This document shows positions 54,301 through 59,864 of a stretch of 64,000 nt of DNA, in pieces; position 1 is the stretch's first letter, and every line of letters starts with the position of its first letter. The stretch is from Aquiflexum lacus (GTDB lineage Bacteria > Bacteroidota > Bacteroidia > Cytophagales > Cyclobacteriaceae), in contig NZ_JABFHF010000015.1 in the NCBI RefSeq assembly GCF_015476655.1, positions 80,720 to 144,719 of the forward strand, given 5' to 3'. Under the pieces are notes generated by a model. The model made no database searches. It was not told where the DNA came from and was given only the letters and a program-made list of their open reading frames with translations. A program made the translations under genes and the position numbers.

Positions 54301-54604
54301 CAACGAAGCCAATTACTCTGATGGACATTGCTTTGCCTGTGGCTATACCGACTTGAATATAGGCAAGACAGTAGGCATGCCGACGCCGGGAACCTGCTCT
54401 TTTGCTGGTTGGGAGACCCTACCAAATGGAGGACGATGGGGAATGGTCCCTGTTTCGGCCAAAGACAAATCCGGCAATTGGATGGAAAACAACGAAACTG
54501 ATCCACAGTTTAAGGTCAAAAATATGCCCGGCAAGATTGACAAAGGCATCGATCAGCAGTTGGAGAAAGCGGTCGAGGAGTTGATGAAGGATGTTGGGAA
54601 GTGA
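51374..54604 (+). CDS. Tricorn-type S41 protease
   Basis: A 1076-aa exported protease. Signal peptide ends ILSAQ near residue 21. Residues about 25-700 contain WD40-like (PD40) propeller blades with repeated SPDGK motifs. A Lys/Asp-rich segment (about 573-590) links to a helical part. A PDZ domain follows (about 780-860, GPLDKAGL), then the S41 core with NGGGDLVADL and a probable nucleophile Ser982 in NYSDGH. Tricorn degrades oligopeptides. In Bacteroidota, such proteins are commonly exported and probably process peptides in the periplasm. It is a single gene after the surface-protein operon, with its own terminator. Confidence 0.9.
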   Translation: MNNLKALMSILMLFVFSILSAQETPNWLRYPSISPDGSKIVFTYKGDLYAVPSLGGKATQLTFHEAHDFMPVWSKDGSKIAFASDRYGNFDVFVMSAEGGPATRLTYHSNDEMPYSFSADDNSVIFGGVRQDLAEHRQYPKGSQPELYQVPVKGGRIDQVWTIPAEYVQVSKDGKKMIYHDKKGGENEWRKKHQSAITRDIWVYDAASNTHTMITSFGGEDRNPVFAPGENDIYYLSEEKGSFNVFKTNLNNPSQTTALTDLKDFPVRFLSIANNGLMSFSYDGELYTLKDGEQPKKVAVSITTQAIANTDSYININGGVREMSVSPDGKEIAFIARGEVFVTSVDGALTKRITNTPQQESFVQFAPDGKSIVYASERDGKWQIYQSKKIREKEEPFFYASTLLKEEALVSAESDAYQPQLSPDGKKLAFIEGRKTLKVLDLASKSTVTLMTSEEIIHMRDGDQYFEWSPDSKWLLAQFRPTLANGEVVLLDASGKKVMENLTQSGYGDSRPKWVNGGKQMIWFSNRDGLKGFATSGRSQNDVFAMFFTKDAFDKFRLSKEDFDLMKEVEKAGKKEEDKKDDKKEADKKVEDLKIDWEDLRERKAKLTIHSSTLGDAVLDKEGEKLLYLASFEKGMNLWSTDLRTKETKLELKLDAGSGRLEWDKEMKNLYLLANGNISKITDKGGKREQIKIAGEMTLDTEAERQQMFEHIKIRTKGAFYTPDMHGVDWDALSAAYEKYLPSIGNDYEFADMVSELIGELNVSHAGARYSRSIPQADATASLGIFMDYSHKNDGIKITEIIKGGPLDKAGLSIQTGMIIEKIDGETISNDKDVAWYLNRKADKFTLLEVLDPKTNTRQQVTVKPVSLGEENQLLYKRWVKKNQAEVDSLSNGTLGYVHIPGMSDGPYRTTYEEMMGKYHDRKGVIVDTRFNGGGDLVADLAMFFTGEKFITYATAEREVGYEPTFRWTKPTLAMFNEANYSDGHCFACGYTDLNIGKTVGMPTPGTCSFAGWETLPNGGRWGMVPVSAKDKSGNWMENNETDPQFKVKNMPGKIDKGIDQQLEKAVEELMKDVGK

Positions 54605-54765
54605 GAGGCGAGAAGCGAGATGCGAGAGATTAGAGCCAAGACCTTTGATGCGCCGCGGCGTATCGAAGGTCTTTTTAGGAACCAAGAAGTAAGAAGTAAG
54701 AATCAAGAACCGAGATTCGAGAAGCGAGAGAATAGATTCAATAACCAAAAACCAAGAAGGCCTTT
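54602..54765 (+). repeat. Heptanucleotide-period arrays flanking a hairpin
   Basis: Two blocks keep a 7-bp frame: AGAGGCG, AGAAGCG, AGATGCG, AGAGATT, AGAGCCA (before 54640), and AGAAGTA, AGAAGTA, AGAATCA, AGAACCG, AGATTCG, AGAAGCG, AGAGAAT, AGATTCA, ATAACCA, AAAACCA, AGAAGGC (about 54686-54762). A perfect hairpin centre lies between them. Confidence 0.65.
54638..54678 (+). terminator. Loopless 18-bp hairpin, probable terminator of the tricorn gene
   Basis: 54638-54655 pairs with 54656-54673, two G-U-type mismatches, around the centre CGCCGCGGCG, followed by TTT. Its GC-rich core differs from the other terminators here, so it may be an inserted repeat. Confidence 0.6.
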
Positions 54766-54767
54766 CT

Positions 54768-54796
54768 TTGTCACTTCGACGGCAGGAGAAGTCTAT
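54768..54796 (+). repeat. Half copy of the dispersed hairpin repeat
   Basis: 27 of 29 bases match the left arm of the hairpin repeat at 63868-63938 (core TGTCACTTCGAC and AGGAGAAGTCTA). Here the second arm is missing. Confidence 0.7.
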
Positions 54797-54889
54797 TGAG
54801 ACGCTCGATACAAGAAATATGGACAATTGACTTGAAGCAGGGAATTAGAGTATGAAATAGCAATTCTACTGTACAGACTGAACCTCCGG

Positions 54890-54996
54890 ATGTGAGTGGA
54901 AACACTCACATAGGCTAGCTATGGAATCGACCTTTTTTTGAGAAAAATGCCGTAGGCATGACCGAAATAAAAGCCCGGTAATTTATTGCCGGGTTT
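54890..54996. other. Cluster of palindromes in a decayed region
   Basis: ATGTGAGTG-GAAA-CACTCACAT (54890-54911) is a perfect 9-bp hairpin with a GNRA-type loop. CATAG-GCTAG-CTATG (54909-54923), ATGCC-GTA-GGCAT (54947-54959) and an AAGCCCGGTAAT/ATTGCCGGGTTT stem (54971-54996) follow. A second TGCCGnAGGCATG copy lies near 55038. No coding frame fits. The first hairpin recalls group II intron domain V, but the AGC triad and an intron protein are missing. Confidence 0.4.
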
Positions 54997-55067
54997 AAAT
55001 TGAAAAATCCCGTCCCAAAATTACCGAAGGATTTCCTGCCGGAGGCATGGTACGACCGATATAAATA

Positions 55068-55265
55068 ATCACACTTGCTATCAGAAAGGAAGAATATCAG
55101 GAAGTTATGAAAACCATTGAATCGCTTTTGTAAAAAGCGACCACAAAAGGTGGATTTCATGAACTCAAAAAGGTATAAGCAAAAATGCTATCTGAACTGC
55201 CCCACCTTGCCGAAAACTATTAGGGCTATATCCTGAAGTTGATGCCAATCAAACCTAAATCATAG
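55068..55265 (+). pseudogene. Remnant of an antitoxin-type HTH protein N-terminus
   Basis: One reading frame, broken by three in-frame stop codons, gives a protein-like stretch: KEEYQEVMKTIESLL, stop, KATTKGGFHELKKV, stop, AKMLSELPHLAENY, stop, GYILKLMPIKPKS. It resembles the N-terminal part of XRE-type (HigA-like) antitoxins of this phylum, which have an EYxxxMxxIExLL start and an Lxx-LAExYE segment. Each stop is one base from a sense codon plausible at that place (CAA, GAA, GAG). The DNA-binding part is absent. It lies just upstream of an intact toxin-antitoxin pair. Confidence 0.6.
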
Positions 55266-55277
55266 CAAGTCCAGTGT

Positions 55278-55307
55278 TTTGATTAACTCATAGTTATTTT
55301 ACATTTG
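55278..55307 (+). promoter_or_regulatory. Predicted promoter of the toxin-antitoxin pair
   Basis: TTTG (55278-55281), 18-nt spacer, TACATTTG (55300-55307), a perfect -7 box. Expected start near 55314. A TTG codon at 55305 that would lengthen the antitoxin lies inside this box, so it cannot be the start. Confidence 0.5.
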
Positions 55308-55352
55308 ACTAAAAAAACAAAAAATCCGTACATTGTAAAAAAGCTTACTGAT

Positions 55353-55577
55353 ATGACAAAACAAGGATTGATAAACTGGACCATTGAGGCTTTAGAAAAA
55401 CTTCCCGAAGATAAAGTCAGCGAAATTGCAGAGTTCGCGGATTTTGTACTCAAAAAACATGAAGAGCAAATTATCCAAAAGGGAATAGAAACTTTGGTCA
55501 GCAAATCTGATAGCTTTGCTTTTCTGACTGAAGAAGAGGATTTGTATGATGAAAGCGATTTAAAGGAAAAATATTAA
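55353..55577 (+). CDS. Antitoxin of a MazF/PemK-type pair
   Basis: A 74-aa acidic protein from ATG 55353, chosen because the promoter overlaps the upstream TTG. The N-terminal half (INWTIEALEKLPEDKVSEIAEFADFVLKKHEE) is helical and matches a DUF2281-like antitoxin type that often precedes MazF or PIN toxins. The C-terminal half (FLTEEEDLYDESDLKEKY) is acidic and probably disordered, a typical toxin-wrapping tail. Its stop codon overlaps the toxin ATG by one base, a tight coupling usual for these pairs. Confidence 0.75.
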   Translation: MTKQGLINWTIEALEKLPEDKVSEIAEFADFVLKKHEEQIIQKGIETLVSKSDSFAFLTEEEDLYDESDLKEKY

Positions 55578-55903
55578 TGCAGAAAGGAGATATTGTTTTA
55601 GTTCAATTTCCTTTCACTGATTTGACCGGTAACAAGAATCGACCTGCTTTGATTTTGCGGTCTGGTACCTTAGATGTTACAGTAAGTTTTATTTCAACCC
55701 AACTTCACTGGCAAGAACCATCAGATCTACTTTTACAACCAAATTCCATAAATGGACTTAAGAAACCTTCTCTAATAAGGATTGGTAAAATTGCAACAAT
55801 AGAAAAAAGTTTGGTTATTGGAAAACTTGGAAATATTGATTCTGAAGAAATAGGTGAATTAAACAAAAAACTTATTCAGGTTTTTAACATCAATACAAAC
55901 TGA
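55577..55903 (+). CDS. MazF/PemK family toxin (endoribonuclease)
   Basis: A 108-aa protein starting MQKGDIVLVQFPFTDLTGNK, the typical first strand region of MazF/PemK toxins. RPALIL follows, and a VSFISTQLHW segment occupies the place of the usual second core strand. Members cleave mRNA at short sequence motifs and are neutralised by the upstream antitoxin. Length fits the family. The pair sits in a stretch rich in repeats and decayed genes, a usual place for acquired modules. Confidence 0.85.
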   Translation: MQKGDIVLVQFPFTDLTGNKNRPALILRSGTLDVTVSFISTQLHWQEPSDLLLQPNSINGLKKPSLIRIGKIATIEKSLVIGKLGNIDSEEIGELNKKLIQVFNINTN

Positions 55904-56098
55904 TTTGTATAACCCGCAATAAGTTAAATTTTGGATGGTACTTTACACTGGGTACTATTGAATGATCGATTCTTTAGGAGTTTTAGATATTTATATTCCT
56001 TCTGATCCAAGAAAGCCTCTGATTGTTAATTCACTCCGTTGATATTTTTACTTGGATTATTTGAAGATTGGTTTTAGTTTAGGTAATTGGGAAATATC

Positions 56099-56150
56099 CG
56101 CAACTATTGCGCTAATTGTTCCAAATGGTATAAATAGCGCAATGGTTGCG
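56099..56150. repeat. 16-bp inverted repeat before the pentapeptide gene
   Basis: CGCAACTATTGCGCTA (56099-56114) and TAGCGCAATGGTTGCG (56135-56150) pair with one mismatch around a 20-nt loop. Just after it, CCGTTAGCAAC (56160-56170) is the inverse of the GTTGCTAAC box at the other end of the gene. The rest of 55904-56178 shows no gene. Confidence 0.6.
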
Positions 56151-56178
56151 TGAAGCAAACCGTTAGCAACAATGAAGA

Positions 56179-56943
56179 ATGACAAATCCTAATCCCGAAC
56201 ATATTGAAGTACTTTTAAAAGGGAAAGACTTTTGGAACGAATTGAGAAATGAAAATCCAGAGATTATACCTCAACTAATATGGGCTAATCTTGACCATAT
56301 GGATTTGTCTTATTTTAACCTTAAAGATGCTGATTTAAATGGAGCATCACTTTGGGGTACCAATTTTTCATTTGCGAATTTGGAAAACACAAATTTACAA
56401 GGAGTTCATGCTGATGAAGCTATTTTTATTGAAGCGAACTTAAATGACGTACAAGCCAGTGGAATGCAAGCGTGCAATGCGGATTTCAGCAATGCTACAA
56501 TGACTAATTGGTTAACATATGACGGTAAACTTTATGACTCCAATCTTACGAATGCTAACCTAAAAAATTCAGAATTGAGCGGTTGTGAATTCAATAATTG
56601 TACCTTGATAAACAGTAATTTTGAAAATGCAGATTTAACGAATTGTAATTTCACAAAGGCCAATCTAGAAGGAGCTAACTTGAAAAATACTCTTTTGATT
56701 GGTTGTTTGTTTGTGGATGCTCAACTATTAAACTCAGATTTATCCTTTGCTAATGTATATGGAGTTTCCACTTGGAATATAAAAACCAACAATCAAACAA
56801 TTCAAAAAGACCTGATTATAACTAAAGAAAAAGAACCAAAAATTACTCTCGACAACATAAAAATTGCACAGTTCATTTATTTGCTATTACAAAACAAAGA
56901 GATTAAAGAATCATTGAAACTGTTACTTCAAAGGCAGTTTTGA
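56179..56943 (+). CDS. Pentapeptide-repeat protein, N-terminal part of a frameshifted gene
   Basis: A 254-aa frame. After MTNPNPEHIEVLLKG, typical of one pentapeptide-repeat family, there are about 25 pentapeptide-type units of the A(D/N)LxN pattern (residues about 35-195), forming a right-handed beta helix. Residues about 215-238 (TLDNIKIAQFIYLLLQNKEI) are the linker known before a C-terminal alpha/beta domain in full-length relatives. The frame then leaves the family pattern (KESLKLLLQRQF) and stops. The missing domain follows in another frame at 56940. One extra A in the AAA run at 56905-56907 would restore a single protein of about 387 residues. Confidence 0.8.
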   Translation: MTNPNPEHIEVLLKGKDFWNELRNENPEIIPQLIWANLDHMDLSYFNLKDADLNGASLWGTNFSFANLENTNLQGVHADEAIFIEANLNDVQASGMQACNADFSNATMTNWLTYDGKLYDSNLTNANLKNSELSGCEFNNCTLINSNFENADLTNCNFTKANLEGANLKNTLLIGCLFVDAQLLNSDLSFANVYGVSTWNIKTNNQTIQKDLIITKEKEPKITLDNIKIAQFIYLLLQNKEIKESLKLLLQRQF

Positions 56944-57335
56944 TACTCGGTAGGTTTACACCAGAAAGAAAAGAAAAGCTTGAATACACAAAAAATCTAT
57001 TAAGAAACCTTGGGTTCGCTCCAATTATATTTGATTTTGAAAATCCGTCTAACAGATCCACATTAGAAACAATAACAACATTAGCAAGATTGAGCAAGTT
57101 TATTGTGGCTGATATTACTGACCCCAAAAGTATTCCTCAAGAATTGGTGACAATTGTTGAAAGTATGCCTTCGGTAAAAGTAATACCGATAATTGAAAAG
57201 GGGTTTGAACCTTGGGGCATGTACGATCATATTTCAAAATATCCTTGGGTCTTACCTGTGATAGAATACAATGGCAAAGATGAAATAGACGACATATTGT
57301 TAAAACAGATTTATAAAATTGAAAACAGTTGCTAA
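56940..57335 (+). CDS. C-terminal TIR-like/nucleotide-binding domain of the frameshifted pentapeptide gene
   Basis: A 131-aa frame with no ATG; TTG 56940 overlaps the upstream stop. LGRFTPERKEKLEYTKNLLR, then PIIFDFENPS, FIVADITDPKSIPQEL and the YPWVLPVIEY end are the known C-terminal domain that follows a pentapeptide helix in one polypeptide. The same frame reads upstream past the TTG (IIETVTSKAV), as full-length relatives do, up to the AAA run near 56905. This therefore is most likely not a separate gene. The domain resembles TIR or nucleotide-sensing folds (tentative). If translated alone it would need reinitiation. The stop codon lies within the GTTGCTAAC box. Confidence 0.65.
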   Translation: MILGRFTPERKEKLEYTKNLLRNLGFAPIIFDFENPSNRSTLETITTLARLSKFIVADITDPKSIPQELVTIVESMPSVKVIPIIEKGFEPWGMYDHISKYPWVLPVIEYNGKDEIDDILLKQIYKIENSC

Positions 57336-57337
57336 CA

Positions 57338-57449
57338 CGGGTTTTGCGTCAGGCGGGGTGCCGTACAAACTTGGACCTTTATACTTCTAATGAACTTGAG
57401 TAATAAATTGAAACTTTGTGCTCCGAAACCCGCCCGAACGCTAAGCCCG
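57338..57449. repeat. 112-nt imperfect palindrome after the pentapeptide gene
   Basis: CGGGTTTTGCGTC with AGGCGGG at 57338-57357 pairs imperfectly with ACCCGCCCGAACGCTAAGCCCG at 57428-57449; an inner GTACAAACTT/AAACTTTGTGC pair extends the structure. It begins directly after GTTGCTAAC (57328-57336). The geometry is attC-like, but the attC core consensus is not met. The rest of 57450-57691 is AT-rich without a gene. Confidence 0.55.
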
Positions 57450-57691
57450 AAATCGTCAAGCATATTAGGACCCCATCAAACCCAACAATTTATAACGCCA
57501 AAGCATTTACAATTTTGCCTTTTGTACTTTAGAAATCTTCTTTCAGCGAGAATCACTTTAATTTGTTACCCAACTTTTTTCCTTATACCTAAATCAACAT
57601 AATTTTAAATTTAATTTCCCTAAAATCAAAAATTATTTATTGTTTTTCAATAAATATTTACCGATGTTTGGAAAAACAAAACATTGTAATT

Positions 57692-58240
57692 ATGGAATGG
57701 AAGAAAAAATGGGAAACACAACCCAGACTGATGTTGATCACTATTGTGATCTGGTCCATATTTATTGGTCTATGTATCCAAGCAGGTGCAATATTATTTA
57801 CTTTTATCTATAGTCTGTTCAACCCGATTGTTGCTCAGAATCTTTATAAAGGGCTTAACCTGTCTAACTTAATGGAACAGGATATGCGGCACTATATCGC
57901 GTTGCTTTCTTTGATTGTGGCGATTACCGGATTAAAGGCTTATATATTTTATCTGATGATCAGGATTTTTCTGAAGATCAATCTGACCCATCCTTTCAGT
58001 AAAGAAGTGTCCAAATTGATTTCCCAAATCGGACAGGTTACCATTGAAATCGCCGTATTTATCATCTTTACCAATGCCTATTTCAAATGGCTTTCAAAAA
58101 GGGGATTCGACTTACCTGCTATGGGAGAATATATGGGAGGTGCCTTTGAATACTTCTTGATGGGCATTATTATTTATGCTATTTCGAAAGTTTTTAATAG
58201 AGGACTGGAAATACAATCCGAAAATGAATTAACCGTCTAA
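57692..58240 (+). CDS. DUF2975 family membrane protein
   Basis: A 182-aa integral membrane protein from ATG 57692 (an upstream TTG at 57668 is less likely). Four hydrophobic helices lie near residues 14-40, 70-95, 115-140 and 150-170, in the DUF2975 layout. The segment LTHPFSKEVSKLISQIG between helices is a family hallmark. The partner gene 3 nt downstream encodes a small XRE regulator, the usual companion of DUF2975 proteins (as YoaS/YozG in Bacillus). Function is unknown; the pair is probably a small membrane-linked regulatory unit. Confidence 0.8.
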   Translation: MEWKKKWETQPRLMLITIVIWSIFIGLCIQAGAILFTFIYSLFNPIVAQNLYKGLNLSNLMEQDMRHYIALLSLIVAITGLKAYIFYLMIRIFLKINLTHPFSKEVSKLISQIGQVTIEIAVFIIFTNAYFKWLSKRGFDLPAMGEYMGGAFEYFLMGIIIYAISKVFNRGLEIQSENELTV

Positions 58241-58243
58241 GCA

Positions 58244-58450
58244 ATGGCAATAATCGTGAATCTTGACGTAATGATGGCCAAGCGGAAAATGTCTCTGAAT
58301 GAGCTGTCCGAAAAAGTGGATATCACACTGTCCAACCTGTCTATTCTCAAAACCGGAAAGGCTAAAGCCATCCGTTTCAGTACATTGGAAGCCATCTGCA
58401 AAGTTTTGGACTGTCAGCCGGGAGATATTTTGGAATTTGTGGAAGGGTGA
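58244..58450 (+). CDS. Small XRE-family helix-turn-helix regulator
   Basis: A 68-aa Cro/C1-type DNA-binding protein consisting of a single helix-turn-helix. MMAKRKMSLNELSEKVDITLSNLSILKTGKAKAIRFSTLEAICKVLDCQPGDIL shows the full five-helix pattern when read in parts. It belongs to the YozG-like group. It follows the DUF2975 gene by 3 nt and very probably controls their shared promoter. Confidence 0.88.
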   Translation: MAIIVNLDVMMAKRKMSLNELSEKVDITLSNLSILKTGKAKAIRFSTLEAICKVLDCQPGDILEFVEG

Positions 58451-58625
58451 TATATCTTTTTGAAAATGGTATTAATCCTAAAAATAAATTGTTCGTTGAA
58501 CCTTATGTTTTAGATATTTATGGATACTTGATATTGGTGGATATTTGTGAGGTTAGGCGTTTTGAATAGAAATCAATCGTTTGGTTAAATTCAATTTTAT
58601 AACTTTATACTATAATCTATTTACC

Positions 58626-59057
58626 ATGGCAAATCAACTGAGCAAAAAACAGGTTTTCGATATCTCCCAGGAGCTCCAATGTGGAATGAAGGTCTTTGTC
58701 AATATCGACACTTTAGAATACAAAAGTGTTTTGGATATGGATGACATGGATGATTTTGGTTTTTGGGATGAAGTGTTAGAAGAAATTGAGAATAACTGGA
58801 AGAGATTTTTCACCATCGAGAAAATGAGTTCTAGGGAAGGATTCCAAATTATGGAAAACTTTGTGGATGAGTTAGAAGATGGGTATTTCAGGGATAATCT
58901 GATCAAAATTTTGAATAGAAAAAGTCCATTTGCCAATTTCAAAGCTGAGGTAGAGTCCTCAGAATTCAGGGAGCAATGGTTTGCATTTCGGGATGCAGCC
59001 TATGTGGAGTATGTACAGGAGGAATTGGAAATGAATGATGTGGCTTTTGAAAAGTAG
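58626..59057 (+). CDS. UPF0158 family protein
   Basis: A 143-aa acidic cytosolic protein from ATG 58626; an upstream ATG-type start at 58581 is less likely because the family begins near MANQLSKKQ. WDEVLEEIENNWKRFFTIEKMSSREGFQIMENFV in parts matches the UPF0158 pattern, as do FRDNLIKILNRKSPFANFK and the terminal AYVEYVQEEL. No function is known. Single gene in its own unit. Confidence 0.82.
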   Translation: MANQLSKKQVFDISQELQCGMKVFVNIDTLEYKSVLDMDDMDDFGFWDEVLEEIENNWKRFFTIEKMSSREGFQIMENFVDELEDGYFRDNLIKILNRKSPFANFKAEVESSEFREQWFAFRDAAYVEYVQEELEMNDVAFEK

Positions 59058-59125
59058 ATGAACCTCAATTTTAACTTGATTAAAACAGCTAATAGTCTAG
59101 TCCGACAACCTCATTTCTTACCTCT

Positions 59126-59638
59126 ATGAAAAATTCCCTTCTTGTCTTAGCAGGCCTGGTCTTATCATTCATTTTGGGGTTTTATCTCAACTCCACTTTG
59201 CCCGTTCCAAAAGAAACTGAATACTCATCCTTATCCAATAAACAATCCAATTTACCTATGGAAAACATCAAATTAGGGGCTTTTTCGGTAAGCCTCAGTG
59301 TCAAAGATCTTAAGGTTTCAAAAGGATTTTATGAAAATCTGGGCTTCTCTGTATTTGCAGGAAGTATGGAGTCCAATTACCTGATCATGAAAAACGAGGA
59401 TACCTTGATCGGTTTGTTTCAGGGAATGTTTGAAGGCAATATCCTGACCTTTAACCCAGGTTGGGACCAAAATGCCTATAACATTGACAGCTTTGATGAT
59501 GTTAGGTCTATTCAGCAGCATTTGAAAGAAAAAGGGGTCAAATTTGAAACAGAAGCAAATGAACAAACCTCAGGACCTGCAAGTCTGACGCTGAGAGACC
59601 CTGATGGAAATTTGATTCTTATAGATCAGCACCGTTAA
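59126..59638 (+). CDS. VOC family protein with N-terminal membrane anchor
   Basis: A 170-aa protein. Residues 1-22 form a signal or membrane anchor. From about residue 45 on there is one glyoxalase/bleomycin-resistance (VOC) unit: LSVKDLKVSKGFYENLGF, a central LIMKNEDTLIGLFQG, and GPASLTLRDPDGNLILIDQH at the end. Two betaalphabetabetabeta modules make one metal or ligand site. VOC proteins are usually cytosolic, so the N-terminal anchor is slightly unusual. Alternatively translation may start at the internal Met45, giving a plain VOC protein. Substrate unknown. Confidence 0.82.
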   Translation: MKNSLLVLAGLVLSFILGFYLNSTLPVPKETEYSSLSNKQSNLPMENIKLGAFSVSLSVKDLKVSKGFYENLGFSVFAGSMESNYLIMKNEDTLIGLFQGMFEGNILTFNPGWDQNAYNIDSFDDVRSIQQHLKEKGVKFETEANEQTSGPASLTLRDPDGNLILIDQHR

Positions 59639-59864
59639 GCGGTTCAATCCATAAAAGGTTAATTTCTATTTAATTTACATTTTTAAATACATAAAAATAT
59701 TTTCTCTGACTTCTTCTGTTTTTTGAAAAAAGAATGGGAAAAGGGAAATTTGAAATTTAGAAATGGTATTCCTACCACCAAATCTATTATCTTAGAAAAT
59801 TATAGAATTTGGGAGAGACCTAAGAAAATTATATTTTAAGGCTCTCGCGCCATTTTGAAACAAT

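Noticed and set aside
54890..54911. Group II intron domain V
   Set aside because: The GNRA-capped stem is suggestive, but the AGC triad, the bulge and any reverse transcriptase are missing.
54915..55160. 81-codon minus-strand frame
   Set aside because: It runs through palindromes and antisense to the antitoxin remnant; no protein character.
56099..57449. Integron attC sites
   Set aside because: The flanking boxes GTTAGCA and TGCTAAC do not meet the attC core consensus, and no integrase is in the window. Kept only as a cassette-like unit.
57390..57602. 70-codon plus-strand frame
   Set aside because: It lies across the arm of the 112-nt palindrome and an AT-rich gap; composition is not protein-like.
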